Source of the DNA: Rhodovulum sp.
Lineage (GTDB): Bacteria > Pseudomonadota > Alphaproteobacteria > Rhodobacterales > Rhodobacteraceae
Assembly: GCA_020637615.1 (NCBI GenBank)
Contig: JACKKC010000008.1
Coordinates: forward strand, 1 to 64,000
Length of the DNA: 64,000 nucleotides
Direction of reading: 5' to 3'
The position numbers were made by a program, and so were the translations under genes. Positions within the stretch are counted from its first letter, which is position 1. The number at the start of each line of letters is the position of its first letter. A model generated the notes under the pieces. That model did no database searches, was not told the origin of the DNA, and was given only the letters and a program-made list of their open reading frames with translations. Positions 46,553 through 56,499 of the stretch are shown one piece after another.

Positions 46553-48448
46553 ATGGGATATGCGGAGATCTATCGGGGCTGGAAAGCGGACCCCGAAGGC
46601 TTCTGGCGCAAGGCGGCGGAAGCGATCGACTGGATCGAGCCATCGCGCGCGGTGCTCGACTCCAGCCGGGCGCCGCTCTACGGCTGGTTCGCCGACGGGG
46701 TCTGCAACACCTGCTTCAACGCGGTGGACCGCCACGTGCTTGCCGGTCACGGCGAGCGCACCGCGATCATCCATGATTCACCGATCACCGGGACGAAGTC
46801 CGAGATCAGCTATGGCGAGCTGCGCGAGCGTGTCGCGCGGCTCGCCGGGGCGCTCGCCGAGCGGGGCGTGGGCAAGGGCGACCGCGTCGTCATCTACATG
46901 CCCATGGTGCCCGAGGCGCTCGTCGCGATGCTCGCCTGCGCCCGGCTCGGCGCGGTGCATTCGGTGGTCTTCGGCGGCTTCGCGGCGCCGGAGCTCGCCG
47001 TGCGCATCGACGATGCCCGGCCCAAGGCGCTGATCGCGGCCTCCTGCGGCCTCGAGCCCGGCCGGGTGGTGCCCTACAAGCCGATGGTCGATGCGGCCAT
47101 CGACCTGGCGCAATCCAAGCCCGAATTCTGCGTCATTCTCCAGCGCGACCAGGCGCGGGCGGATCTGGTCGCCGGCCGCGACCACGAGTGGGAGGCTTTC
47201 CAGGAAGGCGCCGTGCCGGCGGATTGCGTCCCGGTCGGCGGCATGGACCCGCTCTACATCCTCTATACCTCCGGCACGACCGGCGCGCCCAAGGGCGTGG
47301 TCCGTCCCAATGGCGGCCATATGGTGGCGCTGGCCTGGACGATGAAGAACATCTACGGGGTCGAGGCGGGGGACGTCTTCTGGTCGGCCTCGGACGTCGG
47401 CTGGGTCGTGGGCCATTCCTATATCTGCTACGGGCCGCTGATCGCCGGGGCGACCACCATCGTCTTCGAGGGCAAGCCGGTGGGCACGCCCGATGCCGGC
47501 ACCTTCTGGCGCGTCATCGCCGAGCACGGGGTGAAGAGCTTCTTCACCGCGCCGACCGCCTTCCGCGCGATCAAGCGCGAGGATCCGGAGGCGAAGCTCG
47601 TCGGCGACTACGACCTCTCCACGCTGCAATACCTGTTCCTCGCGGGGGAGCGCGCCGATCCCGACACGATCGAATGGGCGCAGCGCCACCTGAAGGTCCC
47701 GGTGATCGACCATTGGTGGCAGACCGAGACCGGCTGGGCGATCGCGGCCAATCCGGCGGGGATCGAGCTGCTGCCGGTCAAGCTCGGCTCGCCCACCGTG
47801 CCGATGCCGGGCTACGACGTGCAGATCCTGAACGAGGCGGGCGAGCCGCTGCCCACCGGCCAGCTCGGCGCGGTGGCGATCCGGCTGCCGCTGCCGCCGG
47901 GCACGCTCTCGACGCTCTGGAACGCCGAGGCGCGTTTCGTGAAGTCCTATCTCACCACCTATCCGGGCTATTACGAGACCGGCGACGCCGGGATCATCGA
48001 CGCGGACGGCTATGTCTCGATCATGGCGCGCACCGACGACGTCATCAACGTGGCCGGGCACCGCCTGTCGACCGGCGCCATGGAGGAGGTGCTCGCGAGC
48101 CATCCCGACGTGGCGGAATGCGCGGTGATCGGCGTGGCGGACGAGCTGAAGGGGCAGCTGCCCATGGGCTTCATCTGCCTCAACCGCGGCTGCGAGCGCG
48201 ACCACGACGAGATCATCCGGGAATGCGTGAAGCTCGTGCGCGAGCGCATCGGGCCGGTGGCGGCCTTCAAGGCGGCGGTGGTGGTGGACCGGCTGCCCAA
48301 GACGCGCTCGGGCAAGATCCTGCGCGGGGTCATGGGGCGGATCGCCGACGGCCAGGAATACAAGGCGCCGGCGACCATCGACGACCCGGCGATCCTCGGC
48401 GAGATCAGCGAATCGCTGGCGCAGATCGGCTATCCGCACGCCCGCTGA
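46553..48448 (+). CDS. prpE: Propionyl-CoA synthetase (propionate--CoA ligase)
   Basis: The 631-residue acyl-AMP-forming ligase has the A3 motif YTSGTTGAPKG, DHWWQTETGW, and the C-terminal acylation Lys in PKTRSGKILRG. The sequence follows PrpE rather than acetate-specific Acs (GYAEIYRGWKADPEGFWRKAAEAIDW start; NTCFNAVDRH). It activates propionate for the PCC/MCM pathway encoded next to it. The AGGGGGAAGAC before ATG is a good ribosome site. It is followed by an AT-rich region with a sigma-54 promoter for the next operon. Confidence 0.92.
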   Translation: MGYAEIYRGWKADPEGFWRKAAEAIDWIEPSRAVLDSSRAPLYGWFADGVCNTCFNAVDRHVLAGHGERTAIIHDSPITGTKSEISYGELRERVARLAGALAERGVGKGDRVVIYMPMVPEALVAMLACARLGAVHSVVFGGFAAPELAVRIDDARPKALIAASCGLEPGRVVPYKPMVDAAIDLAQSKPEFCVILQRDQARADLVAGRDHEWEAFQEGAVPADCVPVGGMDPLYILYTSGTTGAPKGVVRPNGGHMVALAWTMKNIYGVEAGDVFWSASDVGWVVGHSYICYGPLIAGATTIVFEGKPVGTPDAGTFWRVIAEHGVKSFFTAPTAFRAIKREDPEAKLVGDYDLSTLQYLFLAGERADPDTIEWAQRHLKVPVIDHWWQTETGWAIAANPAGIELLPVKLGSPTVPMPGYDVQILNEAGEPLPTGQLGAVAIRLPLPPGTLSTLWNAEARFVKSYLTTYPGYYETGDAGIIDADGYVSIMARTDDVINVAGHRLSTGAMEEVLASHPDVAECAVIGVADELKGQLPMGFICLNRGCERDHDEIIRECVKLVRERIGPVAAFKAAVVVDRLPKTRSGKILRGVMGRIADGQEYKAPATIDDPAILGEISESLAQIGYPHAR

Positions 48449-48473
48449 TCCGGCGCCTCCAGAGGGGCGGGCG

Positions 48474-48518
48474 TTGCATTTTGCAAGAGATATCGCGGAA
48501 AGCGTAGCGTCTTGCAAA
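48474..48518. promoter_or_regulatory. TTGCA-repeat cluster upstream of the sigma-54 promoter
   Basis: TTGCATTTTGCA (48474-48485) continues into an inverted repeat of the form TTTGCAAGA...TCTTGCAAA (right arm ending 48518). It lies about 60-105 bases upstream of the -24 element, the usual distance for activator sites of NtrC-type regulators. The same 12-mer TTGCATTTTGCA recurs upstream of the hybrid kinase gene. A PccR-like regulator could also recognise TTGCAA halves, so the owner is uncertain. Confidence 0.55.
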
Positions 48519-48579
48519 TCCGGTTGAGTTCGAAGTCTTGAATATTCGATCTGCGAGTATTGACCCCTTCCGGCGTCTT

Positions 48580-48595
48580 TGGCACGAGTCTTGCT
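48580..48595 (+). promoter_or_regulatory. Sigma-54 (-24/-12) promoter
   Basis: TGGCAC-GAGTC-TTGCT (48580-48595) matches the RpoN consensus TGGCACG-N4-TTGCW at every defined position, with T before and TAA after. Transcription should start near 48607, giving a ~60-base leader to the GTG at 48669. A GAFTGA-type activator is encoded 4 kb downstream in the same cluster. Confidence 0.85.
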
Positions 48596-48668
48596 TAATC
48601 ACGGGTGGGTGCAACGGGGCGAGTCCTCGCCGCTGAGATGCGGCGGGGTGAGTCGAGGAGTAGCGAGC

Positions 48669-49178
48669 GTGCCTGTGAAGCCCGTTCTGGCCGCCTGGGC
48701 GCGCCGCGCCGCCGTGATGGCGATCCTTGCGATCCTTGCCGCGGCGCGCCCCGCTTCGGCCGATGACGACATCCTCCTCACGCTCAGCCGCGGACCGGAC
48801 AACGTCGAGACGCTCGCCTTCACGCTCGCGGATCTCGCGGCCATGCCGCAGGTCACCATCCGGACCGACAACGAATGGACCGACGGCCTGGTCAGCTATA
48901 CCGGACCGCTGGTTCGCGACGTGCTCGAGCGCCTCGCGCTTCAGGATGCGTTGACGCTGCGCTTCACCGCGGCCAACGATTATTATGTCGACATCCCCAG
49001 CAGCGACTTCCGCCGATACGACGCGATCATTGCGATCGAGGCCGACGGCAAGCCCCTGTCCCGGCGCGACAAGGGGCCGCTCTGGGTCATGTATCCGATC
49101 TCGGAACATGGCGAGCTGCGTTCCCAGGAGATCTACTCGCGCCTCATCTGGCAGGTCGTCCGCATCGAATCGCTCTGA
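48669..49178 (+). CDS. Exported molybdopterin-binding-fold protein (oxidoreductase-like)
   Basis: The 169-residue protein has a signal peptide (AILAILAAARPASA-DDD). A compact sulfite-oxidase-type fold follows (VETLAFTLADLAAMPQVTI; SYTGPLVRDVLERL; FTAANDYYVDIP; GPLWVMYPI). It lacks the Cys and His residues that hold the pterin in true enzymes, so it is probably a ligand-binding or partner protein. It is the first gene after the sigma-54 promoter and lies 6 bases before the kinase gene. The obvious idea is that it is the periplasmic partner of that sensor. The GTG start is set by the signal peptide and GAGGAG upstream. Confidence 0.78.
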   Translation: MPVKPVLAAWARRAAVMAILAILAAARPASADDDILLTLSRGPDNVETLAFTLADLAAMPQVTIRTDNEWTDGLVSYTGPLVRDVLERLALQDALTLRFTAANDYYVDIPSSDFRRYDAIIAIEADGKPLSRRDKGPLWVMYPISEHGELRSQEIYSRLIWQVVRIESL

Positions 49179-49184
49179 CCGCCG

Positions 49185-50813
49185 ATGCGTCCCACCCCCC
49201 GCTACCTCGGATTGATCGTGCTCCTGGCCATGGCCGGGTTCGCCGCCGTGGGCTTCTTCACGATCCGCCGCGACGTCGAGGATCTGCGGGTCATCAGCCA
49301 GGACAACATCCTCTGGTCGGCCACCCAGATGGAGGTCGAGCTCCTGCGATTCGAGCTCAGCCTGGCCGAGCTCCGCAGCGACCTGACCGAAGAGGCGCTC
49401 GAGGACGTGCGGGAGCGCTTCGACATCCTCTGGAGCCGGGTCTTCCTGATGAACCGCGGCCGCGTCGGCCAGGTGATGCGCGGCTACGACGAGGGCTTCG
49501 GGTCGCTCAAGAAGATCGCCACCTATCTCGAGGAGATCGACCCCGTCCTGCAGGCGCTCCACCCCGAGGACATCGTGACGATCGAGCGGATGCAGGTGGA
49601 ACTGGAAGGTTTCCAGCAGGAGCTCCGGCTCTACACGCTGCGGGTGGTGCGTGCCGATACCGTGGCGAGCGCGCTGGTGCGGGACCGGATCCAGTCCAGC
49701 GCGCAGACCACCGCCATCGTCAGCATCGCGGCGGTGCTGCTCAGCGTGCTGTCGCTCTTCCTGATCCTGCGCGAGAACCGGCGCCAGCGCGAGCTGGTCC
49801 GGCTGAGCCGCCAGCACGCCGAGGAGGCCGAGCTGTCGAGCCGGGCCAAGTCGCGCTTCCTGACGATGATGAGCCACGAGCTGCGCAATCCGCTCAACGG
49901 CGTGCTCGGGCCGCTGGCGCTGCTCGACCAGACCGAGCTGGGTGGCGTGCAGCAGCGCCTGGTGGGGCAGGCGCAGCAATGCGGCCGCTCCATGCTGCAG
50001 ATGCTCGCGGGCCTGCTCGATTATGCCGAGATGCAGGACGGGCGGCTCTTCCTGGTGCGCGCGCCGTTCTCGGTGGCGGAGCTCTGCAATTCGGTGCGCG
50101 AAGCGCTGGCGAGCGACGGCGCGGCGGATCTCGCGGTGAAAGTCCTGCCGGGAACGCCGGACCGGCTGGACGGGGATGTCGACCGCATCTGCCAGATCTT
50201 CGTGCATCTGACCGAATACGTGCTGGAGGCGCGGCCGACCGAGAACGTCTCGCTGAGTTTCGGCCATGACGGCAAGGCGCTGGTCGGCGAGATTTCCCTC
50301 GGGACCGGCGACGCGACGATGGACTGGAAGCTCGACCTGCTGATGGGCCTCAGCGACGTGGCGGCCGACCAGGTCTCCGCCGATGCGCTGCGGCCGCTGA
50401 TCTCGCGGGGGCTGATCGCCACGGCGCGCGGCATGCTCAGCCTCGAGGACGGGCCCGGCGGGCGGCAGGTGATCCGCGTCTCCCTCCCGGCCGCGCCGGT
50501 GAAGAGCGAGCGGATCCGCATCCACCTGGAGACGCGCTCCTCGGCGCTGGCGACGATCTACCAGGCCGCGCTGCGCTCCGAGCGGGTGACCTTCGCCGAG
50601 CCCGAGGATACGGAGCCCGTCGACGTGGTGCTGGTCGATACCACCAGCGTGGGCGAAGATCCGCTGATGTCACGTTTGCGCGAGCGGTTTCCCGGCGCGC
50701 TCTTCGTATCGCTCGGATTGCCGCAGAAGCCTGATATATTTGACGATGTCGTTGAAATTCCAAGCGACGTGAACGGCCTGCGCCGCAGCATCTTCAGCCG
50801 GGTCGCCTCCTGA
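49185..50813 (+). CDS. Membrane sensor histidine-kinase-like protein with degenerate ATPase domain
   Basis: The 542-residue protein has TM1 (residues ~8-26), a ~150-residue periplasmic helical region, TM2 (~178-196) and a coiled coil. The H-box has His231 in MMSHELRNPLNGV. The following region does not carry recognisable N, G1 or G2 boxes: the place of the N-box reads DRICQIFVHLTEYVLEA, without the Asn. The C-terminus (VDVVLVDTTSVGEDPLMSRLRERFPGALFVSLGL) looks like a receiver remnant. It may not make phospho-His by itself and could modulate the soluble kinase that follows. It sits 6 bases after the exported partner gene. Confidence 0.82.
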   Translation: MRPTPRYLGLIVLLAMAGFAAVGFFTIRRDVEDLRVISQDNILWSATQMEVELLRFELSLAELRSDLTEEALEDVRERFDILWSRVFLMNRGRVGQVMRGYDEGFGSLKKIATYLEEIDPVLQALHPEDIVTIERMQVELEGFQQELRLYTLRVVRADTVASALVRDRIQSSAQTTAIVSIAAVLLSVLSLFLILRENRRQRELVRLSRQHAEEAELSSRAKSRFLTMMSHELRNPLNGVLGPLALLDQTELGGVQQRLVGQAQQCGRSMLQMLAGLLDYAEMQDGRLFLVRAPFSVAELCNSVREALASDGAADLAVKVLPGTPDRLDGDVDRICQIFVHLTEYVLEARPTENVSLSFGHDGKALVGEISLGTGDATMDWKLDLLMGLSDVAADQVSADALRPLISRGLIATARGMLSLEDGPGGRQVIRVSLPAAPVKSERIRIHLETRSSALATIYQAALRSERVTFAEPEDTEPVDVVLVDTTSVGEDPLMSRLRERFPGALFVSLGLPQKPDIFDDVVEIPSDVNGLRRSIFSRVAS

Positions 50814-50831
50814 CCGCTGGATGCATTGCTT

Positions 50832-50843
50832 TTGCATTTTGCA
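50832..50843 (+). promoter_or_regulatory. Shared 12-mer TTGCATTTTGCA upstream of hybrid kinase
   Basis: This 12-mer is identical to that at 48474-48485. It lies in the 132-base AT-rich gap between the membrane kinase and the hybrid kinase gene, 103 bases before the latter's ATG. No consensus sigma-54 box follows within the gap, so it may serve another promoter type. Confidence 0.45.
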
Positions 50844-50945
50844 GCACCTCGTGTATTGTACGCTGAAATCGCCTAGGCCGATTCAACTATTGGGTGTTGT
50901 CGGGCGGTGAAGCGAGGGGCGTTTCCCGGAGTGCCCGAGGATAGA

Positions 50946-52499
50946 ATGAAACCATTGAACGCAGCGTTCGATTCCGGATTGAGCCCGGCCGCCGCGACGC
51001 CCCTGCCCGAGAGCCGGCTGGAGCTGGCGATGCTGGCCCATGACATGCGCAACGCCCTGCAGGGCGTCTTCGGCGGCCTGGGGGCGCTCGAGGCCGGCGA
51101 TCCTCCGGCCGAAGCGCGGGCGCAGATCCAGCGGATCGCCTCGGCGGCGCGCACGATCGAGGCGCTGTCGGACGTGCTCGCGGGTTCCGGGGAGGCGGCG
51201 GAGAGCGCCCGGGCCACCGACGGCTGCACCGATCTCGGCGGGTTTCTCGATGCCTTCGAAAGCCGCTGGGCGCCGGAGGCCCGGGCGAGAGGCTTGGGCT
51301 TCGAGCTCATGGCGGAGCGCAACCTGCCCGCGGCGCTCGCGACCGACGGCCTGGCGCTGGCGCGGGTGCTCGGGAACCTGGTCGGCAATTCCATCGACCA
51401 CAGCGATCGCGGCACGGTCTCGGTCGCGGTCCGGCGCGCGCCCGAAGGCGGCATCGTCTTCCGGCTCACCGACGAGGGATCGGGGCTGAACGCCGCCGCG
51501 CTGGCCGCGGTCTCGGGCCCGCGCGGCCGCGTCACCGGCCTCGCCGCCTCCGGCCACGGGCTGGGGCTTCGCATCGTGCAGGAGCTCTCGGCGGAGATCG
51601 GTGCGCGCATCGCCATCGGCAACCGCGACGCGGGCGGCGTGGAGGCCCTACTGGAGCTGCCGGCGGCGCTCTGCATCGAGACCGCGGTGTTCCCCTCCGG
51701 GCGCGCCGGGGAGAAGCGGCGAGGCCTTCTGGCCGGCCTGAAGATCCTGCTCGCCGAGGACAATCCGACCAACCAGATGGTCGCCACCCAGATGCTCAGC
51801 ATGCTCGATGCCGAGGTCACGCTCAGCGCGGACGGGATCGAGGCGCTGGAACGCTTCGAGGAAACCGCGTTCGATCTCGTGGTGGTCGATATCGAGATGC
51901 CGCGCATGACCGGCCTCGACGTGATCCGCGCCATCCGGTCGCGCCGCGACGGCCGCCAGGACACGCCGATCGTGGCGCTGACCGCCTATGCCCTGCGCGA
52001 GCATCGCGACCGCATCGCCGGGGCCGGGGCGAACGGGCTGATCTCCAAGCCGATCGCCAGCATCGAGGCGCTGGCCAAGGGGCTCGCGGAGCATGTGCGG
52101 CGGGGGCCCCAGGCCGTGCCGGCACCGGCCGGGGAGGCGGCGATGGCGGATGGCGAGCCGGTGGTCGATCTGGCGATCTACGATGCGCTCGCCGAGGCGA
52201 TCGGCGCGGAGATGATGTCGGAGCTGCTGGAAAAGGTGGTGGCCGATCTCGGCAGCGCCCGCGACGATCTGGCGGGCAGCCTCGCCCCGGTCGAGCGCGG
52301 CCCGATCCGCTCGGCCTCGCATATCCTCATCTCGGTGGCGGGCGCGATCGGGGCCAACCGGCTCCAGCGCTGCGCCCGCAAGCTCAACACCGCGGCCCAT
52401 GCCGAGGATCTGACGGGAATCGCCGATCTGGTCCGCATCTGCATGTCGGAGATCGACGCCGCGGTGATCTATGCCGAGGCCCGGCGGACGGAGACCTGA
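50946..52499 (+). CDS. Soluble hybrid histidine kinase with receiver and Hpt domains
   Basis: The 517-residue cytoplasmic protein has His32 in LAHDMRNAL (HisKA-like) and an HATPase with N-box LGNLVGNSIDHS, G1 DEGSG and G2 GHGLGLRI. A receiver follows (LLAEDNPTNQM; Asp in VVVDIEMPRM; Lys in LISKPI). The C-terminal Hpt-like segment has a His in IRSASHILISVAGAIGA. A full intramolecular phosphorelay is thus possible. It ends directly at the next gene's ATG (TGAATG), so it probably feeds the NtrC-type regulator. There is no membrane segment, so input may come from the membrane protein upstream. Confidence 0.9.
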   Translation: MKPLNAAFDSGLSPAAATPLPESRLELAMLAHDMRNALQGVFGGLGALEAGDPPAEARAQIQRIASAARTIEALSDVLAGSGEAAESARATDGCTDLGGFLDAFESRWAPEARARGLGFELMAERNLPAALATDGLALARVLGNLVGNSIDHSDRGTVSVAVRRAPEGGIVFRLTDEGSGLNAAALAAVSGPRGRVTGLAASGHGLGLRIVQELSAEIGARIAIGNRDAGGVEALLELPAALCIETAVFPSGRAGEKRRGLLAGLKILLAEDNPTNQMVATQMLSMLDAEVTLSADGIEALERFEETAFDLVVVDIEMPRMTGLDVIRAIRSRRDGRQDTPIVALTAYALREHRDRIAGAGANGLISKPIASIEALAKGLAEHVRRGPQAVPAPAGEAAMADGEPVVDLAIYDALAEAIGAEMMSELLEKVVADLGSARDDLAGSLAPVERGPIRSASHILISVAGAIGANRLQRCARKLNTAAHAEDLTGIADLVRICMSEIDAAVIYAEARRTET

Positions 52500-53942
<1,443 letters not shown>

Positions 53943-54026
53943 CCGGGGGGCCGCGGCCGCCCGCGCTTGCCAAGCCCGGCCCGCTCGCCAATACTCGGCC
54001 GGCAAGCTGGATCGGATCACGACGCC

Positions 54027-54425
54027 ATGAGCCTCTTCGACGCCGCATCGCGGGCCCGGGAGAACGCGCATGCGCCCTATTCGGGCTTCAAGGTCGGGGC
54101 CGCGATCCGGTGCCGCGACGGGCGGGTCTTCGCCGGCTGCAACGTGGAGAACGTGGCCCTTCCCCAGGGCACCTGCGCGGAGGCCGGGGCGGTCGCGGCG
54201 ATGGTCGCGGCGGGCGAAAGGGACATCGCCGAGGTGCTGGTGCTCGCCGACGCGCCGGATCCGGTCCCGCCCTGCGGCGGCTGCCGCCAGAAGCTGGCGG
54301 AATTCGCCGGCCCGGAGACGCCGGTGATCCTCGCCGGCCCCGACGGCGAGCGGGCGCGCACCACCCTGGGCGCCCTGCTGCCGGGCGCCTTCACGCGGCA
54401 ACATCTGGAGCAGGGCGAGACATGA
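54027..54425 (+). CDS. cdd: Cytidine deaminase
   Basis: The 132-residue zinc deaminase converts cytidine and deoxycytidine to uridine and deoxyuridine. It has the CAEAGAV (Cys ligand, catalytic Glu) and PPCGGCRQ motifs and the N-terminal HAPYSGFKVGAAI block. The ATG at 54027 is internal to a longer open frame and fits the family. It overlaps deoC by 4 bases (ATGA), so it is the first gene of the nucleoside salvage operon cdd-deoC-deoA-deoB. Confidence 0.93.
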   Translation: MSLFDAASRARENAHAPYSGFKVGAAIRCRDGRVFAGCNVENVALPQGTCAEAGAVAAMVAAGERDIAEVLVLADAPDPVPPCGGCRQKLAEFAGPETPVILAGPDGERARTTLGALLPGAFTRQHLEQGET

Positions 54426-55192
54426 TTGTGGACAGCGAGCTGAAGACCATCGCGCGCCGCGCCCTGGTCTGCCTCGACCTCACCGATCTCGACGAGGGCT
54501 GCGACGCCGCGGCGATCGACAGGCTCTGCGAGCGGGCGCAGACGCCGCACGGCTCGGTGGCGGCGGTCTGCATCTGGCCGCGCTTCGTGGCGCAGGCGAA
54601 GACGGCGCTGGCCCATACCGGCATCCGCGTCGCCACGGTCGTGAACTTCCCCGGCGGCGACGAGAAGCTCGATGCCGTGGAGGCGGCGACGCGGGCGGCG
54701 CTCGACGCCGGCGCCGAGGAGATCGACATGGTGGTGCCCTGGCGCGGCCTGCGCGCCGGCGGCGAGGAAGCGGTCACCGAGGCGGTGCGCCGGATCAAGG
54801 CGGTCTGCGGCCCGGCCCCGCTCAAGGCGATCCTCGAGACCGGCGAATTGCGCGACCCCGCGCTGATCGGCTTGGCCGCCGAGCGCGCGCTCCGGGGCGG
54901 GGCGGATTTCCTCAAGACCTCCACCGGCAAGGTCCCGGTCAACGCCACCCCCGAGGCGGCGCGCATCCTGCTCGACGCGATCGCGCGCCATGGCGGGCGC
55001 GCCGGCTTCAAGGCCGCCGGCGGCGTGCGCAGCGTCGCCGATGCCGGGGTCTATCTGGGGCTCGCCGACGAGATCATGGGACCGGGCTGGGCCGGGCCGA
55101 AGCATTTCCGCATCGGCGCCTCCGGACTGCTCGACGCCCTGCTCGCGACGCTCGAGGGGACCGAAGCCGCGGAGGACGACGAGGACTACTGA
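54422..55192 (+). CDS. deoC: Deoxyribose-phosphate aldolase
   Basis: The 256-residue class I aldolase cleaves deoxyribose 5-phosphate to glyceraldehyde 3-phosphate and acetaldehyde. Conserved blocks are VATVVNFPGG, EEIDMVVPW and the Schiff-base Lys in ADFLKTSTGK, with a second Lys in GFKAAGGVR. The ATG overlaps the cdd stop by 4 bases and the stop shares a base with the deoA start (TGATG). Confidence 0.94.
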   Translation: MIVDSELKTIARRALVCLDLTDLDEGCDAAAIDRLCERAQTPHGSVAAVCIWPRFVAQAKTALAHTGIRVATVVNFPGGDEKLDAVEAATRAALDAGAEEIDMVVPWRGLRAGGEEAVTEAVRRIKAVCGPAPLKAILETGELRDPALIGLAAERALRGGADFLKTSTGKVPVNATPEAARILLDAIARHGGRAGFKAAGGVRSVADAGVYLGLADEIMGPGWAGPKHFRIGASGLLDALLATLEGTEAAEDDEDY

Positions 55193-56499
55193 TGCTGCCG
55201 CAGGAGATCATCGTCGGGAAGCGCGACGGCGGGGAGCTGACCGGGGAGCAGATCCGCTTCATGGTCGCCGGCCTGAGCGACGAGACGATCTCCGAGGGCC
55301 AGGTCGCGGCCTTCGCCATGGCGATCTTCTTCCGCGGCATGACGACCGCCGAGCGGGTGGCGCTGACGCTGGCCATGCGCGATTCGGGCCGGGTGCTCGA
55401 CTGGGACCTGCCCGGCCCGGTGGTCGACAAGCATTCGACCGGCGGGGTCGGGGACAACGTGAGCCTGATGCTCGCCCCCGCGCTGGCCGCCTGCGGCGCC
55501 TATGTGCCGATGATCTCCGGGCGGGGGCTGGGGCATACCGGCGGCACGCTCGACAAGTTCGACGCGATCCCCGGCTATGCGACGCAGCCCGACATCGCGA
55601 CCCTTCGCCGGGTGGTGGCGGAGGCCGGCTGCGCCATCATCGGCCAGACGGCGGATATCGCGCCCGCGGACCGGCGGTTCTACGGCATCCGCGACGTGAC
55701 CGGGACGGTCGAGAGCATCGACCTGATCACCGCCTCGATCCTGTCGAAGAAGCTCGCCGCCGGGCTCGACGCGCTGGTGCTCGACGTCAAGACCGGCACG
55801 GGCGCCTTCATGGCACGGCTCGAAGACGCGGAGGCGCTGGCCCGCGCGCTGGTCGAGGTGGCGAAGGGCGCGGGCTGCCCGACCTCTGCGCTCGTCACCG
55901 ACATGAACGAGCCCTTGGCCAGCGCCGCCGGCAATGCGCTCGAGATGGCCAATGCCGCGCGCTTCCTGCGCATGGAGACGGTGGACGCGCGGCTCTGGGA
56001 CGTGACCGTGGCGCTCGGGGGCGCGCTGCTCGTGCGGGCGGGGCTCGCCGCGAACGCGGCGGCCGGGGCCGAGGCGATGGGCGAGGCCTTCCAGTCGGGC
56101 CGCGCGGCGGAGCGCTTCGGGCGCATGGTCGCCGCCCTGGGCGGGCCGGCGGACTTCCTGGAGAACTTCGAGACGCATCTGCGGGAGGCCGCCATCGTCG
56201 AGGACGTGCTCGCGGGCGCCGAGGGTTTCGTGACCGCGATCGACACCCGCGCGCTGGGGCTCGCCGTGGTCGAGCTCGGCGGCGGCCGGCGGCGCGCGAG
56301 CGACCGCATCGACCATTCGGTCGGGCTCGACCAGCTCGCCGGGCTCGGGCTCGCGGTCGAGGCCGACACGCCGCTCGCGCGCATCCATGCCGCCGATGCC
56401 GCGAGCCTGGAGGCGGCGCGGGCGCGCCTGCTCGCCGCCTATGCGATCGGACCCGAGGCGCCGGAGACCGGCCCGCTGATCCAGGATCGGATCGCCTGA
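55192..56499 (+). CDS. deoA: Thymidine phosphorylase
   Basis: The 435-residue enzyme converts thymidine plus phosphate to thymine and deoxyribose 1-phosphate. Marks include VVDKHSTGGVGDNVSLMLAP, the K-x-S-x-G-G-V-G-D phosphate loop and VKTGTGAFM. The C-terminal part holds RASDRIDHSVGL. Length is typical (~440). It starts one base into the deoC stop and ends one base into the deoB start, so translation is coupled throughout. Confidence 0.95.
   Translation: MLPQEIIVGKRDGGELTGEQIRFMVAGLSDETISEGQVAAFAMAIFFRGMTTAERVALTLAMRDSGRVLDWDLPGPVVDKHSTGGVGDNVSLMLAPALAACGAYVPMISGRGLGHTGGTLDKFDAIPGYATQPDIATLRRVVAEAGCAIIGQTADIAPADRRFYGIRDVTGTVESIDLITASILSKKLAAGLDALVLDVKTGTGAFMARLEDAEALARALVEVAKGAGCPTSALVTDMNEPLASAAGNALEMANAARFLRMETVDARLWDVTVALGGALLVRAGLAANAAAGAEAMGEAFQSGRAAERFGRMVAALGGPADFLENFETHLREAAIVEDVLAGAEGFVTAIDTRALGLAVVELGGGRRRASDRIDHSVGLDQLAGLGLAVEADTPLARIHAADAASLEAARARLLAAYAIGPEAPETGPLIQDRIA

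Noticed and set aside
48474..48518. PccR operator controlling prpE
   Set aside because: The TTGCA halves are downstream of prpE and their spacing does not match TTTGCAAA-N4-TTTGCAAA. The position fits the sigma-54 promoter better, though PccR cannot be excluded.
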